Shown: positions 1 to 7,150 of the stretch, in pieces
Layout of the letters: every line of letters begins with the position of its first letter
Position numbering within the stretch: the stretch's first letter is position 1
Translations under genes and position numbers: made by a program
From: Salinisphaera sp. UBA6602
GTDB taxonomy: Bacteria; Pseudomonadota; Gammaproteobacteria; Nevskiales; Salinisphaeraceae
Length of the DNA: 12,765 bases
Reading direction: 5' to 3'
Assembly: GCA_002433465.1 (NCBI GenBank)
Contig: DJIE01000254.1
Span: 1-12,765, forward strand
Notes under the pieces: generated by a model
Seen by the model: the letters and a program-made list of their open reading frames with translations, nothing else
What the model was told of the DNA's origin: nothing
Database searches by the model: none

Positions 1-1
1 C

Positions 2-1447
2 GTCCACGAGGCTGAACGGGTGCTTTTACAGCGCCCGATCATGGTTCAGCGCGTCGAAGCCCTGCTGCGTGCTGCCGATCGCGCGACCACCGAGCTTGCG
101 AACGACGACCCCTCGGTCGCACGGGCACGCGAATGGATGCACGCGCTCAACGGGCCGACACCGCTGTCGCGGATCGGCAGCCGAGAAGACTATGCCGCAG
201 CGCTCGCGGAACTGGATATCAATGCACTGGCCGAAGAAGCCCACAACTTTGGCCAGGCCATGGCGCGCACCGGCCTGGTATCGGCCCAGCACGCGGATCT
301 GCTGCGTCATCTGGTCGATAACGCACCCGAACTGGTCGGCCCGGCGCTGGCGCTGAACGCGGTCGGCAAGGTCAGCCTCGGCGCCCATCAGACGCTCATA
401 TCCGACATCATCCGATTCGCGATCTGGCGCGAGACCGCGCGCTCGATCTATGGACTGTCGAAGCTGCTCGAACAGGGCATGACCTTTATTCGCCCGGTGC
501 TGCCGGGCCTGCGTCGACTCATGGTGCTGGCCATCCATCCGAGCGTGGCCGAAAACCTGCGCGCGGCCAGCGAATGGCAGGATCCGCCCGATGCCAACGT
601 GCTGCTACTGGCCGGTACCTTGTCTGTGCTGGGCCAGCCACGCGGCGTCGATCAGGGGCATAACCCGACCTGCCAGGCAGCCCGGGCCATCAGCCTTTGG
701 GCACAGAACGACGTGGGTTATCTGTTGGAGCTGATTGCCTTTGGCGCACGGGAGAACGAACTGCTCATGCAGTTCGAGGGCAAGACCATTCGTTCCAGCG
801 AGCTGTCGTTCGGCCTAGCGACCAGCCTGCATACCGAGCTCGACCCGGTATCCCTGCTGCTGACACCGCATCTCGACCGTATCTATATGGAAATGAGCCG
901 GCTCACCATCGGCCGCGCCGGCGACGGCCACCGCTGGGTGAACCCCGAGCTGCACGGCTGGTGGGTGCATCGCGGCTTCGGGGAACTGCTCGATACCGCA
1001 AATGGCAACGTCCGCGGTTTCGATGCGTTCATTCGCGATTTCTATGCCTCCTACCATCCGCTCTACAACGGCGGTCGGGATCTGGTCTATGCCCAGCCCT
1101 GCGGCATCGCCACCACCAATTTCAACGCCGAGCTGGTCGGCTGGCATGCGCTGTCGATCCAGCGGGTCGCCTACGACCCGGCCGGTGAATGGCGCGTGTA
1201 TTTCTTCAACCCGAACCGCGACAAGGGTCAGAACTGGGGCCAGGATATCGTGACCTCGACCCATAGCCACGGCGAGCTCGAAGGCGAATCATCCCTGCCC
1301 TTCGAGCAGTTCGCCTCGCGGCTCTACGTCTACCATTACAAGAATCGGGAAATCGGCGATGCCAGTGCCGTACCCGACGAGGCAATCGCACGTATCCGCA
1401 CCCTGGTCGCCGAAGGCTGGGCCTCGGATCGCGCCTGGGACGACTGA
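2..1447 (+). CDS. Hypothetical protein with possible papain-like Cys-His-Asn triad (5' partial)
   Basis: The reading frame is open from the window edge to a TGA, so the gene probably begins upstream. A GTG at 20 is an alternative start but has no convincing ribosome site. Numbered from that GTG, 475 residues are visible. The first ~200 are helical and Leu/Ala-rich with no clear signal peptide or membrane span. The second half contains HNPTCQAARAISLWA (Cys218), GWHALSIQRVAYDP (His376) and VYFFNPNRDKGQNWG (Asn397). Cys at the start of a helix, His at the start of a strand, then Asn after the next strand is the order and spacing of papain-like peptidases and related acyl/amide hydrolases. I recognise no named family. 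The triad is a pattern reading and not proof. A strong terminator follows about 75 bases after the stop, so this gene ends its transcript. Confidence 0.82.
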   Translation, partial: VHEAERVLLQRPIMVQRVEALLRAADRATTELANDDPSVARAREWMHALNGPTPLSRIGSREDYAAALAELDINALAEEAHNFGQAMARTGLVSAQHADLLRHLVDNAPELVGPALALNAVGKVSLGAHQTLISDIIRFAIWRETARSIYGLSKLLEQGMTFIRPVLPGLRRLMVLAIHPSVAENLRAASEWQDPPDANVLLLAGTLSVLGQPRGVDQGHNPTCQAARAISLWAQNDVGYLLELIAFGARENELLMQFEGKTIRSSELSFGLATSLHTELDPVSLLLTPHLDRIYMEMSRLTIGRAGDGHRWVNPELHGWWVHRGFGELLDTANGNVRGFDAFIRDFYASYHPLYNGGRDLVYAQPCGIATTNFNAELVGWHALSIQRVAYDPAGEWRVYFFNPNRDKGQNWGQDIVTSTHSHGELEGESSLPFEQFASRLYVYHYKNREIGDASAVPDEAIARIRTLVAEGWASDRAWDD

Positions 1448-1523
1448 ACACCGCCACAGGAATCGCGGGTTGTGGTGGCCCCCACCCGACCGGACGCTCT
1501 TGCGGCAACCTCGATTCAAGCAA

Positions 1524-1560
1524 AAAAAGGCCGCATCGGAAAACCCGATGCGGCCTTTTT
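1524..1560. terminator. Bidirectional rho-independent terminator
   Basis: A perfect 11-bp G+C-rich stem (1529-1539 paired with 1545-1555) closes a 5-base loop. An A tract precedes it and a T tract follows it, adding five A-T pairs. It therefore ends transcripts in both directions. It lies between the plus-strand gene ending at 1447 and the minus-strand ATP-grasp gene whose stop is at 1600, exactly where two convergent genes would share a terminator. Confidence 0.93.
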
Positions 1561-1599
1561 ATCGTTGGCGACGCGCGCGTCGCAACGACCTAGGCGCGA

Positions 1600-2826
1600 C
1601 TAGACATAGAAGTCCAGATCTTCCTGGTGCTTGAGCAGATCACGCAGCTGGTGCGGATTGTCGCCGAAGAAGAACACCAGACCCCAGTGGGTACCGAAGG
1701 CGGTACGCTTGGTGACCGTATCCTGCAGCGGCGCCGTGAGCTCGTGGAAATCGAAGAACGGATGCTCTTCGGTTTCCTTCGGAATCTCGAGCTTGCTGAC
1801 CACGCGCTTGCGCGGATACACGCCGAAGCAGCCCGCATAGCCCTTGGCATCCTTGACCGGCTCCGGGAAGAACGCGTCGATTTCTTCCTGCTTGGTCTTC
1901 GGATCCATGACCAGGATGGTGGCCTGGTAGGCGTTGAAGCCGTAGGCCCGCTCGATCAGCTCGAAAGCCTTGAAGCCCGGCGGACGATAGGCCACTTCGC
2001 CGAAGTACATGGTGCCGTCGGAGGTCACGAAGTATTCCGGATGGATCTGACCGAACTTGATATCGAAGGTCTTGATGAGCTTCTCGATCTGTTCGGTGAT
2101 CGCCGTACGCCAGCTTTCCAGTTCCGGCGTGGCCGGTACGAATACCGAATAACCCAGCGTCACGTATTCCGAAATATTCAGGAACTGGATCTTGCCGTCC
2201 CAGATCCAGGCCTCGACCGCGAATTCCCAGCCGTCGAGATGGCTTTCCATGAGCAGCGGGTATTCGCTGTCGGGGATCGAGTCGATTTCCTCGGCCGACT
2301 TGATCATGCGATGACCCAGACAGCCGGCCTTGTCGAAGGCCTTGAGATGGATCGGATCTTCCGGGTCGCCGTCGAGCTTGAGCAGGGTCTGGTTCACGCG
2401 CTTGAAGAAACGATAGACGTCGTCTTTTTCATGCGCTTCCTCGAAGATACCCACGCGGATACCGCCCAGCTGCGCACGACGCTTCATGAGCGCCTTGTCA
2501 CGGAACAGCACCGCCTGACCATGCAGACGCGGGTTGTCCATGAGCACCGAGTTGATCGCGCCGGCCCATTCCACTGTTTCCTCGAACAGCGGGATAGCCA
2601 CGTCTACGCCTTCTTCCTTGAGCTTTTCGGCGATTTCCAGCGAACGCTCGTTCAGGCGCTCGAAATTCCACGGGATGTAGGGAATATCGTGCTGCTTGCA
2701 GTAATCCTCTGCCCAATCCGGAGCGACGACCACGTAGCGCCGATCGAAACGATCCGCCGCTTCGACCGCACCCAGGGACCAACCCAGCAGGGCGACATAA
2801 CCCTTTTCGGGATTCTTCTCGGCCAT
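1600..2826 (-). CDS. ATP-grasp domain protein, orphan ligase of unknown substrate
   Basis: The 408-residue soluble protein has an ATP-grasp layout. An N-terminal Rossmann-like part (GYVALLGWSLGAVEAADRF) is followed by the ATP-binding region with a candidate Lys162 in HLKAFDKAGCLGHR. Next comes ESHLDGWEFAVEAW, and then the signature GQIHPEYFVTSDGTMYFGEV with AYRPPG, where Glu264, Glu277 and Arg281 match the usual metal/phosphate positions. Such enzymes join a carboxylate (through an acyl phosphate) to an amine, thiol or another acid. The acceptor cannot be read from sequence. ATG at 2826 is chosen because AGGAG sits five bases upstream. The GTG at 2832 overlaps that site and is unlikely. The protein is unusually rich in Glu/Asp/Lys compared with its Arg/Ala-rich neighbours. 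It appears monocistronic, 75 bases downstream of the kinase gene and ending at the shared terminator. Confidence 0.9.
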   Translation of the reverse strand: MAEKNPEKGYVALLGWSLGAVEAADRFDRRYVVVAPDWAEDYCKQHDIPYIPWNFERLNERSLEIAEKLKEEGVDVAIPLFEETVEWAGAINSVLMDNPRLHGQAVLFRDKALMKRRAQLGGIRVGIFEEAHEKDDVYRFFKRVNQTLLKLDGDPEDPIHLKAFDKAGCLGHRMIKSAEEIDSIPDSEYPLLMESHLDGWEFAVEAWIWDGKIQFLNISEYVTLGYSVFVPATPELESWRTAITEQIEKLIKTFDIKFGQIHPEYFVTSDGTMYFGEVAYRPPGFKAFELIERAYGFNAYQATILVMDPKTKQEEIDAFFPEPVKDAKGYAGCFGVYPRKRVVSKLEIPKETEEHPFFDFHELTAPLQDTVTKRTAFGTHWGLVFFFGDNPHQLRDLLKHQEDLDFYV

Positions 2827-2870
2827 AACCACTCCTAATAGGAAAAATACCCATTGACTCTAACATAGTG

Positions 2871-2891
2871 GCCCACTCCCGGGAGGCGGGC
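2871..2891 (-). terminator. Possible weak terminator after the seven-gene operon
   Basis: A G+C-rich imperfect inverted repeat lies just past the histidine kinase stop codon. GCCC pairs with GGGC around an inner CTCCC/GGGAG palindrome. There is no following T run on the minus strand, so intrinsic termination would be weak. Some transcripts may read into the ATP-grasp gene. It could also be a chance feature of GC-rich DNA. Confidence 0.35.
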
Positions 2892-2901
2892 TCGGCGTCT
2901 A

Positions 2902-4329
2902 TCATGCTGCGACCAGGCGAATACGCACGCGTAGTCCGGGCGCCGGCTGTCGGTCCAGAAGCTCCAGTTGTGTACCGTGCTGTTCTGCAATACGGGCGCA
3001 TATCGCCAGCCCCAGACCGCTGCCCTCACGATGGGCGCTCAGTCGGCCGAAACGTGCCATGGCCCGCTCTCTCAGGTGAACCGGAATGCCGGCGCCTTCG
3101 TCGTCTATCAACAGGGTCGGACGCCCATTGTCCATGACCGCCTGAATATGTACCTGGCCGCCCTCCGGCGAATGGCGCATGGCGTTATCGATGAGGTTTC
3201 GAACCAGAAGCGCGAGCAGACCGGGCTCCGCACGCACCGCGACCAGACCCGGGCCGGCCTCCAGAGCCAGGGATTTGCCGGCCTGTTCGGCCAGTGGCGC
3301 CATCAGCGCCGCCTCTTCGCGCAGCAACGGCGCCAGCGCCGTGGGCTTGAGCGCAACGGCGATTTCATTCGACTCGATCCGTGCGAGTGTCAGCAGCTGC
3401 GAAGCCAGATGAGACCCTCGATTGCTCGCCTGCAGCAATCTGTCGAGCGTCTGCTTTCTTGCCTGGGGATCGGTTTCCGAATACAGCGACTCGGCGTGTA
3501 GCTGGATCGCAGCCAATGGCGTGCGAAGCTCATGGGCAGCTTCGTCGAGAAAACGCCGTTCGCGCGACCAGGCCTGCTGCAGCCGGGCAAACAGCGAATC
3601 GAGCGCGGTCACGATCGGCCGCAGATCGCGCGTGACGCCGCGAATCGCGACGGGCCCGAATGCCTTGTCGTCACGCGCGCTGATCGCGTCCGTGAGGCGC
3701 GACAGCGGGCGCAGCCCGACGCCGACCACGAGCCATACCAGCAAGGCCAGAAGCGGCAGTCCGTACAGGCTCTTCTGTACCGTCTTCCAGGCAATCCGTC
3801 CTTCGAGTTCGCCACGGATATCCTGGCGTTGGCCGACCTGCAGCGTGTCATCGGATTGCGCCAGGGGCAGAACGAACACACGCCACGAATAACCATCCAG
3901 CCGTACCGTGTCGTAGCCCATTGCATTTTGGGTAAACGGCGATGTCGGTGCGCTGAGCGTTCTGGCCTGAATATGCCCCGCCGAATCGAGCAGCTGAAAC
4001 GCGAGTTTTCGCTCGTATTCGTGCCCGTCGGCCCTGACCTCGTCGCCCTCTTCATCTTCGTCTTCGTCTTCCTCATCGTAGCCGCCCATGCCCTGCCAGC
4101 CGTGGCGCTCGAGCGACTCCCGCAATACCGACGCCGACTCGGGCGTACCCGCCGCGAGCAGGCCTTCCAGCACGCGCGCCGACTCGGCCAGCTGGGCATC
4201 GAAGATTTCGTTGATCTCGTGACGGGCTGCGGTATAGCTGGACGACAACAGGGCGATGTTCATGCCCACGAGCACCACGATCAACCCGAGCAGCAAACGC
4301 CCGCGAATCGAGCCGGGCAACAAGCTCAC
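2902..4329 (-). CDS. Sensor histidine kinase, QseC/PmrB/TctE-like
   Basis: This 475-residue inner-membrane kinase pairs with the regulator just upstream. A first membrane helix at about 11-31 and a second at about 190-206 frame a ~158-residue periplasmic sensor domain. A HAMP-like linker follows (GLRPLSRLTDAI). The catalytic core has the H-box FLDEAAHELRTPL (phosphoacceptor His266), N-box NLIDNAMRHSP (Asn378, Asn382), G1 DDEGAGIP and G2 GSGLGLAI, all intact. The sensor domain holds an almost unbroken acidic run at residues 85-97 (DEEDEDEDEEGDE), which could bind or sense cations. That is inference. The start is GTG at 4329, overlapping the regulator's TGA as GTGA, so translation is likely coupled. 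The Shine-Dalgarno is poor, consistent with coupling. Last gene of the operon. Confidence 0.95.
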   Translation of the reverse strand: MSLLPGSIRGRLLLGLIVVLVGMNIALLSSSYTAARHEINEIFDAQLAESARVLEGLLAAGTPESASVLRESLERHGWQGMGGYDEEDEDEDEEGDEVRADGHEYERKLAFQLLDSAGHIQARTLSAPTSPFTQNAMGYDTVRLDGYSWRVFVLPLAQSDDTLQVGQRQDIRGELEGRIAWKTVQKSLYGLPLLALLVWLVVGVGLRPLSRLTDAISARDDKAFGPVAIRGVTRDLRPIVTALDSLFARLQQAWSRERRFLDEAAHELRTPLAAIQLHAESLYSETDPQARKQTLDRLLQASNRGSHLASQLLTLARIESNEIAVALKPTALAPLLREEAALMAPLAEQAGKSLALEAGPGLVAVRAEPGLLALLVRNLIDNAMRHSPEGGQVHIQAVMDNGRPTLLIDDEGAGIPVHLRERAMARFGRLSAHREGSGLGLAICARIAEQHGTQLELLDRQPAPGLRVRIRLVAA

Positions 4330-5006
4330 GAGGCTTCGGGCACCATATAACCCACGCCGCGTACGGTCCGTATCAAGCCCTCGGGCAGCTTGCGACGCAA
4401 CGCATGGATATGCACCTGAATGGCGTTGCTTTCGATATCGGTATTCCAGCCGTAGACCGCCGCCTCTAAATGATCCGATGTCAGCACCCGGCCGGCGTTT
4501 CGCAACAGCTCGGCCAGCAGTACGAACTGGCGCCGGCTCAGTACGATCGGCACATCGTCGACACGGGCTTCCCAGGCGGCGGTATCGAGTTCGATCGTGC
4601 CATGGCTCAAGCGGTGGCTGGCCTGGCCGACGCCACGACGAATCGCGGCCCGTGCCCGCGCCAGCAGTTCCTGAAGCGCAAATGGCTTGAGCACGTAATC
4701 GTCGGCACCGGCATCGAGGCCGCGTACCCGCTCCTCGAGCGCGTCACGAGCGCTAAGAATGACAACGGGCACCGTATAGCCATCACGGCGAATACGCTTG
4801 AGCAGAGTCACACCATCGATATCCGGCAGGCCAAGATCGAGCACGATCACGGCGAACTCGTGTGCCGCCAGCGCTTCGAGCGCACCTGCGGCATCCGCGA
4901 CGGAGACGATACGATAGCCGGCCTGGCGCATACCGCTGTCCAGACCGGCACGTAGCGACTCGTCGTCCTCGATGACCAGTACAGCAGGTACCGGATCAGT
5001 CGCCAA
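4326..5006 (-). CDS. OmpR-family response regulator, QseB/PmrA-like
   Basis: The 226-residue DNA-binding regulator has a receiver domain at 8-120. The acidic pocket is Asp14/Asp15, the phosphoacceptor Asp57 (VIVLDLGLPDIDG), the switch residue Ser85 (VVILSARD) and Lys107 (DDYVLKPF). A winged-helix C-terminal domain follows (LSRRQFVLLAELL, then HIHALRRKL and IRTVRGVGYMVP). The frame stays open far upstream inside the TPR gene, but the protein begins naturally at the TTG at 5006. GGAGG lies six bases before this TTG, and the resulting N-terminus gives a normal OmpR-family length. It overlaps the TPR gene by 11 bases and the kinase by 4. The PmrA/QseB-type box upstream of the whole operon (9290-9306) is a plausible target. 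Confidence 0.95.
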   Translation of the reverse strand: MATDPVPAVLVIEDDESLRAGLDSGMRQAGYRIVSVADAAGALEALAAHEFAVIVLDLGLPDIDGVTLLKRIRRDGYTVPVVILSARDALEERVRGLDAGADDYVLKPFALQELLARARAAIRRGVGQASHRLSHGTIELDTAAWEARVDDVPIVLSRRQFVLLAELLRNAGRVLTSDHLEAAVYGWNTDIESNAIQVHIHALRRKLPEGLIRTVRGVGYMVPEAS

Positions 5007-5655
5007 TATGGGCCTCCGCTTGCTCACGCAGCGCGCGAATCTCGTCTCGTCGCCCCTTGTCAGCCAACGGCCGCTGCGGTCGAGCGGTCGCAGCCGCGGC
5101 CTTGTCGAGATAATGAAGCGCGCCGCGATAGTCTTCTTTTTCGTCGACCAGGTACTGGGCATAGAAATAGTTGGGGTCGATACCGTCCGGGTTGATCGAC
5201 AGGGCCTGTTGCAGCTGCGTTTCGGCCTTATCGTTGCTGCCGAAACCGAGCGGCCAGCCCGGCACCTTGTAGTAAAGCACACCCAGGCTGGTATGCGCTG
5301 AGCCCTCGAGGGCACCCGAGTCGATATCGATTGCTCGCTCGTAATCCTTGCGCGCCTTCTTGACCAGCCCCAGGGCGCCAAGCCCGCCCTGGGCGCCCGC
5401 CTGGCTGGAAAGAATGATGCCATCCCAGATCAGTGGTTCGGCACGGTCGGGATAGTCGGCAACCAATGCAGCGGCACGTTTTTCCAGCGCTTCGAACGCG
5501 TTGGCCTGGGCATCGTCGCCCTGGACTTCGTAGTTCACATGCGCCCAGGCGCGCTGCAGCTCGAGCAAGCGGCTGTCGAGCCCGGTGGTGTCTGCGGCCA
5601 ACGCGGCGAAGGGAAAGCACAGGCCCACCAGCAATAACAACAGGGGTCTATTCAT
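4996..5655 (-). CDS. Exported tetratricopeptide-repeat protein
   Basis: The protein has 219 residues. An N-terminal signal peptide (MNRPLLLLLVGLCFPFAALA) is followed by a likely signal peptidase I cut before Ala-Asp at 21-22, so it should be periplasmic. The remainder is helical with TPR-like units, for example KKARKDYERAIDIDSGALEG at about 98-117, KAETQLQQALSINPDGIDPN at about 142-161 and RGALHYLDKAAAATARPQRP at about 177-196. TPR proteins are protein-binding scaffolds, and no catalytic motif is visible. The start ATG overlaps the SDR stop as ATGA and is preceded by GAGGTG at five bases. It lies between the enzymes and the two-component genes. It may help the kinase sense something or help export, but this is a guess from position. 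Confidence 0.88.
   Translation of the reverse strand: MNRPLLLLLVGLCFPFAALAADTTGLDSRLLELQRAWAHVNYEVQGDDAQANAFEALEKRAAALVADYPDRAEPLIWDGIILSSQAGAQGGLGALGLVKKARKDYERAIDIDSGALEGSAHTSLGVLYYKVPGWPLGFGSNDKAETQLQQALSINPDGIDPNYFYAQYLVDEKEDYRGALHYLDKAAAATARPQRPLADKGRRDEIRALREQAEAHIGD
5013..5017 (-). promoter_or_regulatory. Ribosome binding site fixing the TTG start of the response regulator
   Basis: GGAGG on the minus strand lies six bases before TTG at 5006-5004, inside the end of the TPR coding sequence. No ATG or GTG lies near the start of the receiver domain, so this site decides the start. Confidence 0.8.
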
Positions 5656-6479
5656 GAATCACCTCGAATCGGGTCAGCAGTAGCAGGCGTCAATCGCGAA
5701 CGGATGGTGGGCAGGTGCTTGCGCAACGATCCGTCCACCATGCTCGGCGCCAACCGGTTGACGCGCAGGAAGAAACGCTCGGGCCAGCCGATACTGCGCT
5801 CAGCGCACGGGCGCCGGATCATGGCGACCACGGCATCGGCGATGCGCGTCGGCGGATCCACCTTCATACGCATGGCCGTCTGCAGCGAACGTACCCGGTC
5901 GTCGTTGAGTGCGGTATCCACTGCTCGGGGAGATAACAACGCCACTTTGACCGTCGTATCGGCATATTCGCGGCGCAGCGCTTCGGCAAAACCGCGCAGG
6001 GCGAACTTGGTCGCGCTGTAGGCGGCGAACCCCGGATACCCCAGGGCACCGAAACCCGAGCCCATGAACAGCATCAGCGCGTTCGGCTGTGCGCGCAGGT
6101 CCGGCAACAAGGCACGGGTGAGTTGCATGGGCGCGCTGATATTGGCCGCCACGATATCGTCGATCTCGGCATCGGCCAGCGTATCGAACAGACCGCTGAC
6201 GTTGAGCCCGGCGTTGTGAATGACCACATTGACCCCGCCCTGCCACTGCGCGGCCACGGCGCACAGTTCGGCCCGATCGGCGGCGACGGTCAGGTCTGCG
6301 GGTACGATGGCGATCGTCGCGCCGCGTTCGCGCAACACCCGGGCCAGACGCTCCAGTTCGCTGGCCCGGCGCCCGGTCAGCAAAAGCGCCGCACCCTCGG
6401 CAGCGAGCCGTTCGGCGATCGCCTGGCCAATGCCACCGGTGGCGCCGGTGAGCAGCACGCGTGTCTTGTCGATGTTCAT
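5652..6479 (-). CDS. Short-chain dehydrogenase/reductase (SDR), NADP-type
   Basis: This 275-residue classical SDR has the cofactor motif TGATGGIG at 11-18, NAG at 89-91, Asn113 in the AANIS segment, Ser141 (MGSGFG), and Tyr154 with Lys158 (YSATK). The catalytic tetrad is therefore complete. TGRR at 35-38 puts arginines after the second strand, which favours NADP(H) over NAD(H). The C-terminal ~50 residues (GWPERFFLRVNRLAPSMVDG and after) form an extra basic, amphipathic tail. Similar tails occur in SDRs acting on acyl or other hydrophobic substrates. It overlaps the upstream oxidase gene by one base (TGATG) and the TPR gene by four. It probably reduces or oxidises a carbonyl/hydroxyl in the operon's product; the substrate is unknown. 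Confidence 0.93.
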   Translation of the reverse strand: MNIDKTRVLLTGATGGIGQAIAERLAAEGAALLLTGRRASELERLARVLRERGATIAIVPADLTVAADRAELCAVAAQWQGGVNVVIHNAGLNVSGLFDTLADAEIDDIVAANISAPMQLTRALLPDLRAQPNALMLFMGSGFGALGYPGFAAYSATKFALRGFAEALRREYADTTVKVALLSPRAVDTALNDDRVRSLQTAMRMKVDPPTRIADAVVAMIRRPCAERSIGWPERFFLRVNRLAPSMVDGSLRKHLPTIRSRLTPATADPIRGDS

Positions 6480-7147
6480 CAGGCCGCCTGCGTATCGGCG
6501 GGCACCGGCAGGGTGCGGAACATGTCGCCATAGAGCCGGAAGATCACACGGGCGGTATGGGTCACGGCCGCCTTGTCGTCATCGTCTTCGAGCTGGTTCA
6601 TGAGCTTTTCGAAGAACTTGATATGGTCCTGATCGAGCGAGCCGTGCGTGTTGAGATACGTCAGCGCCTTCTCGGGCAGGCCCAGTTGCTTGCGAATGAT
6701 CTCGGCGGCGGGCGTCGCCAGTTCGATGCTTGTGCCCTCGAGCACGTTGACCATGCCGAAGAAGCCGACCGGGTTGCCGCGGTCGATCACGTGATAGGCA
6801 TAGCTGACCATCAGCTCGGTCGGCAGTGCGGGCGTGCCATGGCGCACGGCCTCGGCATCGCCGCCCATGCGCTCGATGTCACCCAGAATCCATTCCTGGT
6901 GGCCCATCTCCTCTTCAATATATTCGCCCAGCGCCTCGCGCAGCCATTCCAGGCGGGACGGCAGGCGTGAACCACAGGCCATGAGCAGCGGCACGGTGTG
7001 CTTGACGTGGTGGTAGGCCTGGGTCAGAAACGCGATATAGCTTTCGCGCGAAACACGACCTTCGAAAACGGCGCCGATGATCGGCGCGGAGCGCAGATAG
7101 TCACGTTCGACCTGCGTGTCAGCTTGTAGTTGATCGTAGAAATTCAT
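6479..7147 (-). CDS. Heme-oxygenase-like diiron oxidase candidate (TenA/CADD/UndA-like fold)
   Basis: This 222-residue all-helical protein is of the TenA/PqqC/heme-oxygenase-like superfamily, often annotated as 'iron-containing redox enzyme'. Candidate iron ligands follow the diiron pattern: His47 or His50 in AYHHVKHT, Glu80 and His83 in EEEMGHQEW, Glu137 in NVLEGTS, and His168, Asp172 and His175 in HGSLDQDHIKFF. The E-x2-H and H-x3-D-x2-H spacings argue for an oxidase and against the thiaminase TenA, which lacks a metal site. Known relatives oxidise or cleave fatty acids and amino acids (UndA, BesC, SznF, CADD). A Shine-Dalgarno AGAGG lies eight bases before the ATG. It begins three bases after the acyl ligase stop, so the ligase product or its derivative may be its substrate (inference). 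Confidence 0.88.
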   Translation of the reverse strand: MNFYDQLQADTQVERDYLRSAPIIGAVFEGRVSRESYIAFLTQAYHHVKHTVPLLMACGSRLPSRLEWLREALGEYIEEEMGHQEWILGDIERMGGDAEAVRHGTPALPTELMVSYAYHVIDRGNPVGFFGMVNVLEGTSIELATPAAEIIRKQLGLPEKALTYLNTHGSLDQDHIKFFEKLMNQLEDDDDKAAVTHTARVIFRLYGDMFRTLPVPADTQAA

Positions 7148-7150
7148 GGG

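Noticed and set aside
1627..2838. 403-codon plus-strand frame opposite the ATP-grasp gene
   Set aside because: It is the antisense shadow of a gene with clear ATP-grasp motifs and a ribosome site. Its translation shows no domain and reflects GC-rich codon structure.
3532..4350. 272-codon plus-strand frame opposite the histidine kinase
   Set aside because: Low-complexity Arg/Gln-rich translation, no ribosome site, fully antisense to a complete kinase.
5007..5423. N-terminal extension of the response regulator to an upstream start
   Set aside because: The extension is the out-of-frame shadow of the TPR gene and has no receiver-domain sequence. The TTG at 5006 has a strong ribosome site.
6479..7147. 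Thiaminase II (TenA) for thiamine salvage
   Set aside because: The E-x2-H and H-x3-D-x2-H metal pattern is not that of TenA, and no thiamine genes are nearby.
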